Source: Antedon mediterranea (Eukaryota > Echinodermata > Crinoidea > Comatulida > Antedonidae). From it: a stretch of DNA of 64,000 nucleotides. Position numbers and translations under genes: made by a program. The stretch spans positions 1,589,001-1,653,000 of the forward strand of contig NC_092680.1 of NCBI RefSeq assembly GCF_964355755.1. Reading direction: 5' to 3'. The notes under the pieces are model-generated. The model had not been told where the DNA came from. It saw nothing but the letters and a program-made list of their open reading frames with translations, and did no database searches. Positions 48,958-58,557 of the stretch are shown one piece after another (position 1 is the stretch's first letter; each line of letters starts with the position of its first letter).

Positions 48958-50249
48958 CTATGCTGAAGTTGCTTGAACTTGCTCTCTGAGGGCCTGAGCT
49001 CTCTTTCGTCGTACAAGGAACACAAGCAGAACAGCAACACCGATTACCATTAAAATAGCTACAAAACTAATGGCGAATTGTCCACCGCCGCTCATTGACT
49101 GCTGTGCATTAGCTCCGTTTCCATTTCCATTAGGATTCATTGTGGTAGAGTCTTCGAATGAGTTATCATCGTCGGCGCTACTTGGCTGATACGTAGGATT
49201 TGGCAATGAAGTTGAACCGTAACCGTAGTCTGGTTGTCCAGCTCCTCCTACACCACCTTGGTTGTTGTTGAATCCACCACCGAATCCATTTCCAGTACCG
49301 GTTCCGACGCCACCAGCACCACCACCGGCACCATTAAACGGTGGTGTTGTAGTCATTATTGGAACAATTTGTCCATTTATGTATGCGCATAAGCATGCTG
49401 AAAATGGAAAGAAAGAACACATTAGTTATAATCATTATATTGCACGTTCAGCTATAAAATATGTTATAAAATATGTTTTAAAATTGGTGAATCGCCGCCG
49501 CGCGGTAGGATAGCATTGCTCGACCGAACCCCATCTTTAACTGAACTGAACTCCTCGGCCAACATAGGAGTGCCGAAGTTTCTCCTGGCATAGCATTCGT
49601 TTCAAGTGGGAAACGGCGGATTATTATTATTGAATAAAATGTTTATGTTTAAATGACCAATATTTTGTATTCGTTAAAATTGGAGAATTTGTTTGAAAGA
49701 TTCAACTCATTCGTTCAATATCGTTGACAGTTAATCTAATTAAAATATGCTCCCCAATTAACTAATTAACATTGATTACCTGTACATTGACATTTCTTTC
49801 AATAATTATTTAGGCCAACGTTGTTGTTGTAAACCACCTACATATTATGCGAACGGTAACTTATACGCCTACTAAGTACAATACAAAATGTTCATTATAC
49901 TGTTTGCTTTCAAATGGCGTTGCTTTAACTATTAATCATAAAAAAACGTTAAGCATTATAATAATCGATGTTAGTTTAAGGTCGATCAGTCTTTCTAGCA
50001 ATACACTAATATAATAATCACAAATATAAGCAATTTAGCAAGTTTTTTAGAAAGATTCACCTCTCAATTACACGTTTATTAATTTGCGTACAATTTAAAT
50101 AAGCATGCCGGTTCCTCCGGTGGTTATTATCTTGCTAAACTTTGTCAGGTTGTTTGTGGCGTTTTAGTCGTGGGTTTTTTCTTGGAAATACGGTAGAAAA
50201 AAAAATGGTACTTACCAAGAGTAATCGTGATGATCAATGTGTACTTCAT
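48958..50249 (-). CDS. Gene F: Gly/Asn-rich type I single-pass membrane protein, 157 aa (2 exons)
   Basis: Minus-strand exons are 50249-50216 and 49397-48958, phase-1 intron of 0.8 kb (CTTG|GTAAG; acceptor TTTTCAG). Exon 1 has only 34 nt, MKYTLIITITL; exon 2 adds ACLCAYINGQ, giving a signal peptide likely cleaved before that Gln. The ectodomain has a Thr/Pro start (IMTTTPPFNG), a Gly/Asn-rich core (GAGGGAGGVGTGTGNGFGGG), a Tyr/Ser/Pro part and an acidic DDDNSFEDS. The membrane helix is at about 119-140 (FAISFVAILMVIGVAVLLVF) and the tail is basic then polar (RRKRAQALREQ). The GVGTG motif and minus-strand placement make F the nearest relative of gene E. A CTATTTAACC TATA-like element lies about 90 bp upstream of the ATG. 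A separate frame that starts inside the intron is not needed once exon 1 is included. Confidence 0.85.
49398..50215 (-). other. Intron 1 of gene F
   Basis: Contains a GC-richer block (about 49490-49625) that looks like a dispersed repeat fragment, otherwise AT-rich with nothing recognised. Confidence 0.55.
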
Positions 50250-50335
50250 GGTTGGCTGCTAGGTTCTGTCGGTAACGTTTCGGCTTCAATCAGTGAATCT
50301 TTCAAGTCGAATGTCTTTGAAACTGAAGAAAGTTG

Positions 50336-50346
50336 CTGGTTAAATA
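50336..50346 (-). promoter_or_regulatory. TATA-like element of gene F
   Basis: CACTATTTAACC on the minus strand, followed upstream by the near-palindrome GATGATGTCATCATC (about 50367-50381 region), which resembles a CRE/AP-1 type site. Confidence 0.35.
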
Positions 50347-51159
50347 GTGATTTTCATTTCCGCAGTGGATGATGACATCATCCTGGAGCATTGGATGACT
50401 CAAATAGCCTGAACTGGGGAAGTGTTTCCTACAAGCAAGATGTTGAACATGACAAAGTATTTCTCATTAGTTTTGGTCCAAATAAGGCTTCAAAGTTCGT
50501 GAAATTTTGTCCAAGATTACAGATATTTAATCTAGTGTATTTAGCGTGCTTCCTTAAAAAAATATCAATATGTAAATTTATCATCGTGTGAAAATCTTTT
50601 TGAAAGATTTTTAGTTAATTTACTGATTACATAGTATAGGCCTATAAACAGAAATAATCTTCTTTAATTGTGTGTTTATTCCCGTTAACTTATAAATGAC
50701 ATTGATTCTTGTTTCAGTTGTATGTAAACAATCTCTATATGCCACTCATTTTTTTAAAATGAAATATTTGAAAATGTGACCTACTTTGTTTCACATTATG
50801 ACTTAATAAATGAATAAGTGATATCACGTTGTAATAGTTAGCATCTAAAGACCCGGCCTAATAATCTTTACTTCCTTCAACTGACCGTTTAGTTGGTACC
50901 ATTAAGCCGCGTGAAGTCAAAAAGTCACCATAAATTAAAACACTTTTCATATCAGTTTTTTAACTAGAAATTAATTTAATTTATTGTTTGTGGTTAATTA
51001 TATTAAGGATGTGTAGGCCTACTCTTGATGTTTACGCGAGACGATGTCATGCCTTTATCATGAAACTACTAAATGTCATTCTTGGCTAGTAGGCCTTCAT
51101 TTGAAAATGTCTTTATGGAGTCCAAAATAAGCTGAGTATAACGTATATATCACCATTAA

Positions 51160-51280
51160 AAAACTCCAAACTTTACACACACCGGGGCATTAACGCCGGC
51201 GTTTTATATGATGTGCGTAAACTCCAAAGTTTACACACACCACCGGGGCATTAACGCCGGCGTTCTTTATATGGTGTGCG
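51160..51280. repeat. Two-copy tandem repeat of ~60 bp
   Basis: AAACTCCAAACTTTACACAC.. CCGGGGCATTAACGCCGGCG.. TATGRTGTGCG occurs twice in tandem with a few changes. Each unit includes the palindrome CGCCGGCG. Confidence 0.85.
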
Positions 51281-51971
51281 TCCCAGTGCTTGGTGATATT
51301 ATAATCTCTCCGTAGTTTTGCAAGGCAATGTGGAGGGGGTATTTAATTCTGGCAAAAATTAAACACCAGATATGAGGGCTGTTAATGGTCAGTATCTAAT
51401 GAGTTAATGGGCGAAAGTTCGGCGCCTAAATAGATAATTTCCTCCTAATTAAACGTGTTTATTTGAGGCCATTGTATTTTATAGTTTGCCTAAATTGACT
51501 ATCTAAAATTGTGTTGAACAGTATTGAAAAAATAATTGTTTTTGTATTATGCTTGTGAATATTCTTAAATTTTTTTTATGTAATATGAAAGAAAGAGAAA
51601 GTTGCACATTAATGAATCATCGACCTTTTAGCCTAAACTTTCAATTCATTAACCCGTATTCCCAATGTTAAAAAAAACACTTTTTTTCCTACTCAATAGG
51701 TTTTGTCTTCAAATGTTTACTTTATTAGGCCTATTACTGGATAAAATAATGCCAGTTAATATTTAGGAGCACTCTAAATTTATAGGAAATATCAGGGAAT
51801 TTCACTATTTCCTTTCGAAATACAAATGATAAAAAAGTGCATTCTTTTTTGTGTTTTCATTGTTGTAATATGCATGACGGGATTTACTATTTTTGGATAG
51901 TTTTTAAATACATGTATGTGTTCCGTCATCAAAACGTATGTCTGTCAAAAGTACATTTAAAGTCATAGTAG

Positions 51972-52044
51972 TCTGTTTACACCTAGAATATCACTATAGT
52001 GATATTTTGAATATTACTGTAGTGATATTTTGGGTGTAAACAGA
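51972..52044. mobile_element. Foldback element, 73 bp
   Basis: TCTGTTTACACCTAGAATATC and its counterpart GATATTTTGGGTGTAAACAGA are inverted. Two inner palindromes, ATATCACTATAGTGATAT and ATTACTGTAGTGATAT, fill the centre. Almost the whole length can pair. Confidence 0.65.
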
Positions 52045-52750
52045 ATGCCAGGAAATGATGATCACCACCACCTAGTCAGCCTTATAAGTTAAATTAAAAC
52101 AGCCGTTGCTAGTCATACTGTCCTATGAAGAAAGGTCAGGTTGTCTTATGGGTTCTACTTTAAAATGGAAAAGAAGTAGTAGGCCTATCGCTTATCATAC
52201 ACTTAAATATGTTGTGACTGTATAGTTAGCATTGGTGTATAGCAACTTTATGTCTTCAATCGAGTCTACATTTGCAAGTTTTGTTTGCAAACTCGAGTAA
52301 ACTCAAGTTTGCTATTTGTGTAGACTTCTGAAAATTTGTTTTCTGCAGTTTGCTGACGTTTGTCAACACATGCAAACTTTAGAAAAACTCGTTTGCAAGC
52401 AGAGGTTAGATTAGCTTACAATGGTATGTTGGAAGCAAGTAGGTACTTGTGACTGAAAAGGATGGATAAAGGATGATAGGGAAGATCTGGTCATCATGCT
52501 TATGTGTATCGCATTCTCTAGTCATATTTTAATTATACTTTTTATTGATGGCTACAGTCATATTTAGCATTCATACGTACCAGTTTTTGAATACCAAGTT
52601 TGTGAGATCCAAGTAATAATATTGTAATAAAACCAATAGTATTAAAGTAAATTGTATTAAACGCAATATAGCCTAGTATTAAAATAAAATCTTAATTCTT
52701 CTTGATCATGTTTCGAATTCAAATTAGTATTGTTGTCAATCTTTCTTTAT

Positions 52751-52902
52751 TAAGCTCTGTCTACACTATCAAACTTTATGTGACAAAAAAATGTGAAGTG
52801 CCTATGGACATGATGATGTTATATCACTACCCTATTTGTGTATATAACTATTCATCACATTTTTTTGTCACATAAAGTTTGATAGTGTAGACAGAGCTTT
52901 AG
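52751..52902. mobile_element. MITE, 'AAGCTCTGTCTACACTATCAAA' family, copy 5
   Basis: Best-preserved copy: TTAAGCTCTGTCTACACTATC at the left and GATAGTGTAGACAGAGCTTTA at the right, with inner arms ACTTTATGTGACAAAAAAATG and its complement. Confidence 0.9.
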
Positions 52903-53318
52903 GTCACACAATCCTTATTTATGGCGTTATCTCCGTTATAAAATATTAACCAGATTTTCTGTAATAATCTTCCTTTTTTAAATTCAGTCAGAATATTTTC
53001 ATATACTGTATAATGTAAGCAAATTATTATGTCTCTATACAATTCATTTTCATTAACAAATAATTCAAATAACAAACACAAACGGTTGATTGATAAAACA
53101 CATCTTTTATTTTAAAGACTTCGCTGAGTAAAATATAGAAAGCAATTACGATATATTTGCCTAAGAATCTATAAGCATCATTAGAACGTTAAGAAGTTTT
53201 TAGCAAATAAAATTTTTAGTACAACGGCGAATCATTTCAGACTTTAATTACATAGACATCGTTGATTATAATACTAGGCTGCAACGACTACATACTGCGT
53301 TGCACATAATTTCGATCG

Positions 53319-56300
53319 TTAGGCTCTGGTGTTGATCGAAATTGCCATCACACTGGCGCTGGAAGGGCTATCTGTGGATACAAGTAAATCAGTAAATGAG
53401 TACCGTGGTGTGAAATATGTCTACTTTTTATGTATTTACGATATTGACAGTTTGGACATCAATAGAAGGAAAACGAAGCAGGAGATTGACGACAGTAGAA
53501 ATATTGAAGAGAAATCGAACACAATTGGGAATACTCTATAGGGCCTACTGCTATCAGATAGATCGATACTTCTGGAAACGACATACTATGGTATTCTTCT
53601 AGCAGTTGATAACGACTGGATACATATTTTACAAAGGTTAATGACATGCAAGATATCCTATTTACGTACCTGATTCCCAAACATTGGCACCACCCCTGCT
53701 GGAATACACAAACTGAGGTGCTTCACCAAATATTCTGTCCCAGACACAGGCATTATGTGAAGTGACAGCTACCCAGCCTTTATCGACATTACATCCGCCA
53801 TGATTCTTACTGATGTACCACATGCGACAGATAGGGCATGGCCTGTTTTAAAACGAATGTAAATCATTACATTAGGTCTATACATTCTGTTACAAAAATG
53901 TAAGAATACATAGGCAACGGAAACACGCCTACTGGTTAATTGTTTGTTTATGTATTTATACATGTACATGTTAATCATGTGTTCTAATGATGATGAAACC
54001 ATTAAAAGATATAAGGGAATTTATAGCTACCTGAGCTTATCTTGTTTGACTATTATTTGATACTACTAGAAATCTGTGAATATAATTTGGTTATAACCTC
54101 AAATAGAGGCCTACATTTAGATATTTTAATAATATGAACGTAATATAGGCCTAATATATAATGACTGTAATCTAGTAGTATACTACAAATAGTTGAAACA
54201 TTGAATTTAAAGTAAAAAAGAAAAATTTACCCTATAACTGGGCCGATCTCAAAGTGATTGAATGTAGATGTCAGCATATCTGGATACGGTGTTTGTAAAA
54301 GACGGTCCTTGTCAAACCAGTTCATTTTGTTACTTCCAATGCCGTTAAATATCAACGTCATCACCTCTTCACCATCGTTGTAAAAAGTAAACTTGACCTA
54401 CAATTTTTAGCGCTTAATTAGTTTTTGTAAACAGTAATTAACAGTACATGCATGCCTTATGATTACATGTCATATGCCCCGCCCTAAAATAACAATTACA
54501 ATGGCAAAATAAAGGACATGTACTGATCAGTTTAGCAATGTTTAGGCCCTCGCTCTCCTCCTCCACCCACTAAATCGAAATTCTTACACTGTGTACCCTC
54601 TCGTTAGACTCTTTTCCAAAATCCGGGATCTGCTCCTGCAACACATTTCCGTAATATTTTATTATCCCCGGCCACCGGTATGAGGGGGATTTCGAATGGC
54701 GATGCGGGTAGTTGAGATGAGGACTTGCCCTCAAGGCAACGCCAACAGTCGTCCAAATCTCGGTGCCTGTGCAACAGTAGTCAGTGGCCGTTTTCTTGCA
54801 AGAAATGTACCCGCATGCGCACTGTTAAGATGGTTTCCCACTAGGACGCAACGCAATTAGGTAAGCGCAACGGCAGCGTGTTGACCAATGACAAGCGACA
54901 GTTCGAATAATCCATCGCTTGTGATTGGTCAACTACTTACGTTGCGTTACATCCTTGTGTGGGGATTAATCTAATCATGTGATAATTAAATACTGCCCCC
55001 TATAGGTGTTGCTGCCCCCTATAATTGTAACAGTCTTTTTCAAATGATTTGCTTTCTTTTGTATTCATGAACCGGTCAAGGAAGCAGATAGTTTTGTCTC
55101 TTACTTAATTAAAGATCTGATTAAAAGGTAATTGCTCTACTTTTTACATATATTACTTTGTTATACATTTATAAGATTCTGTTATGTTTAAGAAACATTA
55201 ATGTTGTATTTTAAGATGATTGCATTCATAGGCCTAGACATTTGTTTTGGGTTAACCTTGACTCATGGAATGTGCAGTTAGGAAGCCTATTGAATAGTAT
55301 TGTGTTACAATCTTTGAACTAGGATTTTATGCCATATAATGTTATAATATATACTTTTGTGATAAACCTTCTTTGTATTAACAAAATATGTTTAGATAGA
55401 TTTAGTAATGTTTAGTTTATAGAAGATAGTTTCTAGTTAACAGTTTGTATAAAATAGTTCATCCTACAGTTCACACTTGATTAATTTGTACACACGAGGC
55501 TACCATGCTCGTGATAGATCGTCATGTAGTGCGCCCTCTATTTATCATACAAAATGGCTGCGCCCATGGATTTGTTATTGTTTATATATTTTACACAAAC
55601 CTAAGATTATAACTCCTTGATTCAATGAATAGACTAAGTTTAGTATTCAAATAGTGTGAGTAAATTCCAACATGCATTTGTTCTAGTAATATAATAGTAA
55701 TATTCAGGCACTTATGATGCAATTGTGTAGGTAATTAATTAGGTATTTGTATACTCTAACAAAGTATACAGAGGCTGTTTAGGTAGACGTGCCGTTTGAC
55801 GTAATAGTCGCAGTCCTCAGAGAGAATCCTTTTTATTAGAGTCGCCTGTTAAGTTGAGGTCGTTACTAAGAATTGGCTTGTATTTTAGAATATTATTTAC
55901 TTTTGTTTCTCATTGTATTTATTTTGTGGTTTTCAGGACCATACTGATCTCTATTGTTATGCTAAAAACAAATTAAAACCAAATACACCACCGGACCGTG
56001 GTAAAAGTGAGAAAAGGCGTGTTTTTCCTTTTGTGTTGTCGTCCACATCCTTACAATTTGGTGTCAGAAGTGGGATCGTGGATCGTATTTGGCTTTAACA
56101 TTAGAGATCAGTGATGGCAAGCAAGGCATCGTTGCGAGATGTGCAGAGGACGGTTGATGAGCTAAGAGCCGAACTAGAAGCAACTAGGCGTGCTGCCCAT
56201 GGTAATGGAAACACAGTATATGTTCTCCCAGAGAAGAAGATGAGACACTTTGTGGGAGCCGAAGGGGAATGTGTAGAGTCCTTTGTTGAAGACGATGGTA

Positions 56301-58445
56301 CTGGGGACGTTTACCCTGACTGGCCTGATGATGCTGGCATTGACTCTGAAAATACTGAAAAGATTCTTCTTGTTGTGAATAATATTAAGTTTGAGGACAA
56401 ACTCAGCTTAAACAGGGGAGTGTGGGGATTAATCTAATCATGTGATAATTAAATACTGCCCCCTATAGGTGTTGCTGCCCCCTATAATTGTAACAGTCTT
56501 TTTCAAATGATTTGCTTTCTTTTGTATTCATGAACCGGTCAAGGAAGCAGATAGTTTTGTCTCTTACTTAATTAAAGATCTGATTAAAAGGTAATTGCTC
56601 TACTTTTTACATATATTACTTTGTTATACATTTATAAGATTCTGTTATGTTTAAGAAACATTAATGTTGTATTTTAAGATGATTGCATTCATAGGCCTAG
56701 ACATTTGTTTTGGGTTAACCTTGACTCATGGAATGTGCAGTTAGGAAGCCTATTGAATAGTATTGTGTTACAATCTTTGAACTAGGATTTTATGCCATAT
56801 AATGTTATAATATATACTTTTGTGATAAACCTTCTTTGTATTAACAAAATATGTTTAGATAGATTTAGTAATGTTTAGTTTATAGAAGATAGTTTCTAGT
56901 TAACAGTTTGTATAAAATAGTTCATCCTACAGTTCACACTTGATTAATTTGTACACACGAGGCTACCATGCTCGTGATAGATCGTCATGTAGTGCGCCCT
57001 CTATTTATCATACAAAATGGCTGCGCCCATGGATTTGTTATTGTTTATATATTTTACACAAACCTAAGATTATAACTCCTTGATTCAATGAATAGACTAA
57101 GTTTAGTATTCAAATAGTGTGAGTAAATTCCAACATGCATTTGTTCTAGTAATATAATAGTAATATTCAGGCACTTATGATGCAATTGTGTAGGTAATTA
57201 ATTAGGTATTTGTATACTCTAACAAAGTATACAGAGGCTGTTTAGGTAGACGTGCCGTTTGACGTAATAGTCGCAGTCCTCAGAGAGAATCCTTTTTATT
57301 AGAGTCGCCTGTTAAGTTGAGGTCGTTACTAAGAATTGGCTTGTATTTTAGAATATTATTTACTTTTGTTTCTCATTGTATTTATTTTGTGGTTTTCAGG
57401 ACCATACTGATCTCTATTGTTATGCTAAAAACAAATTAAAACCAAATACACCACCGGACCGTGGTAAAAGTGAGAAAAGGCGTGTTTTTCCTTTTGTGTT
57501 GTCGTCCACATCCTTACACTTGTGTTGTTGCGTGTCACCTGTTTCGAAAGCTCGCTATATTCAGATTGCCATTTTTTCTGAGTAAGCAAAGATAAGTGAT
57601 CAGTTACCTTTTTAATGTCAAGGATACCCCATTGCTCCACGAGTGAGCTTTTATAAGTTTCTTCAAAACTACCATCCACTTTCTTGGCCTCTGGAATACC
57701 GTCATTTAATGATGTTATCCCTTCCCACAATTCAAGTAGGTTCTGACCACCGTTTCCTGCATTAGCTCTGAATACAACTTCCCAATCTTATATGAAATAT
57801 AACAAACCATTAATTGAATCGATAATATCAAGCTTAATGTCATTAAAATCAAACCATTTTCAGATCATATCAGAGATTAGTCTCATATGTCTATTAATGT
57901 TTCACGTATGTAGTATCAGTATTGGTTCAATATAAGTGCATCCCGAAGAGAATTAGGCGGTATTTATTCTTATTTATTTCAACAATATTTTACAAGAGTG
58001 GTCCATTCAGCCTAAGCTGATCATTAGGGACCCTCACAAAAATGCATCATGACGAGCCACAAACATGAAACAATAAAAATTTAATTAAAATAAATATAAT
58101 TTTTAATTTTTAATTTGTTATTCACTGTTTGACTGTAATAATAATATTATAACAATACATTTTACCTAGCTACATAATGCTATGCTAACCTGTAAAGGTG
58201 AGTCCATAACTGTTGCTATTGTTCAGCTTGCTTTCAATATTGGATAGTTGACTGGACATAGCATCGAGTTTAGAGGAGATCTCGGAGCACTCGCCTCCGT
58301 TAGTATTTGAACCGCCACCACTGGCACCATTAATACCACCACCACCACTACAACTACCGTATACGTTGACAACGGGGCTACTACAATCATCTGAAGATGC
58401 AAGAGATAAGCAATAACAGAGAAGCACTGCAAATGTCAATTTCAT
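53319..58445 (-). CDS. Gene G: secreted USOMP5/fibrinogen-like domain protein, 275 aa (5 exons)
   Basis: Minus-strand exons: 58445-58190, 57786-57608, 54397-54231, 53842-53670, 53371-53319. All introns are GT-AG and the frame stays open to TAA at 53321. The N-terminus MKLTFAVLLCYCLSLASS is a signal peptide. Then come a Cys-containing Gly-rich linker, a short heptad-like helix (ISSKLDAMSSQLSNIESKL) and a C-terminal domain of about 190 residues. Landmarks are DWEVVFRANAGNG, LLELWEG, SSLVEQWGI, LIFNGIGSNKMNWFD, WYISKNHGGCNVDKGW, CVWD and FVYSSRGGANVW. This order matches, from memory, the domain in cnidarian 'uncharacterized skeletal organic matrix protein 5-like' and related marine invertebrate proteins. 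The GGC..D.GW motif resembles the fibrinogen-like fold. No membrane segment, so secreted. A TCTATTTAAAT TATA-like element lies about 100 bp upstream. Intron 2 carries an LTR element. Confidence 0.9.
54826..54957. mobile_element. MITE, 'AAGCTTGGTTCCCACTAG' family, copy 6, interrupted
   Basis: Left arm GATGGTTTCCCACTAGGACGC and inner right arm ATCGCTTGTGATTGGTCAAC.. GTTGCGTTACATCCTTG. The element is cut at CTTG by the LTR element; a short rest of the right arm (TGTTGTTGCG) resumes at about 57523. Confidence 0.75.
54958..56055 (+). repeat. 5' LTR
   Basis: Begins TGTGGGGATTAATCTAATC and ends CACATCCTTACA. Contains AATAAA-poor, AT-rich sequence; a short open frame near 55913 is repeated identically in the 3' LTR and is not a gene. 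Confidence 0.93.
56059..56076 (+). other. tRNA primer binding site
   Basis: TGGTGTCAGAAGTGGGAT, three bases after the LTR end. Its complement reads like the acceptor and T-arm end of a tRNA ending in CCA (Leu-like by eye). Confidence 0.75.
56114..56437 (+). pseudogene. Gag-like start fused to 3' element sequence (107 aa remnant)
   Basis: The ATG at 56114 opens a frame with a heptad-like coiled coil (LRDVQRTVDELRAELEATRR) and a stretch RHFVG.. VESFVED that resembles the N-terminus of Gag in Ty3/gypsy elements. From about residue 70 the sequence changes character, as expected if an internal deletion joined gag to the 3' end of the parent element. The stop lies inside the 3' LTR. It may have no function or may only help packaging. 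Confidence 0.6.
56421..57518 (+). repeat. 3' LTR
   Basis: Same sequence as 54958-56055, offset by 1463 bp, with no difference seen on visual comparison. Confidence 0.93.
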
Positions 58446-58545
58446 GATGGGTGTCGTTTATTGTTGATCAGTCTCAGATAGAAATAGATACGTCAGATTG
58501 CAATCTGGAACCAGCGGAAAAAACAGCACCTTCTCTTGGTGCAGT

Positions 58546-58557
58546 CAATTTAAATAG
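58546..58557 (-). promoter_or_regulatory. TATA-like element of gene G
   Basis: GTCTATTTAAATTG on the minus strand, about 105 bp upstream of the start codon. Confidence 0.4.

Larger units (their letters stand above)
50250..53318. other. Intergenic region between genes F and G
   Basis: No supported gene. Contains a tandem duplication (51160-51280), a hairpin element (51972-52044), a low-copy GTTTGCAAACT-rich stretch (about 52265-52400) and a MITE (52751-52902). The presumed gene G 3' UTR lies at its right end, with a minus-strand AATAAA at 53113-53108. Confidence 0.4.
54958..57518 (+). mobile_element. Young non-autonomous LTR retrotransposon (Ty3/gypsy-type derivative)
   Basis: Two direct repeats of 1098 bp (54958-56055 and 56421-57518) start TG and end CA. 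They enclose only 365 bp. The 4-bp target duplication is CTTG (54954-54957 and 57519-57522). A primer binding site follows the first LTR at 56059-56076 and a purine tract AACAGGGGAG precedes the second. The interior encodes only a short gag-like start fused to unrelated sequence, with no protease, reverse transcriptase, RNase H or integrase, so it must have moved using another element's enzymes. The LTRs look identical wherever I compared them, which implies a recent insertion. It sits antisense to gene G, in its intron 2. Confidence 0.92.
54398..57607 (-). other. Intron 2 of gene G
   Basis: Enlarged by a 2.56 kb LTR element (54958-57518) plus a MITE (54826-54957 and about 57519-57537). A GC-richer repeat-like block of unknown type sits at about 54535-54800 (minus strand reads GCAGGAGCAGATCCCGG). 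Confidence 0.7.

Noticed and set aside
55913-57730. Repeated 61-69 codon frames and a minus-strand 101-codon frame
   Set aside because: The repeated frames are identical LTR sequence. The minus-strand frame is gene G exon 2 with read-through into the intron and LTR.
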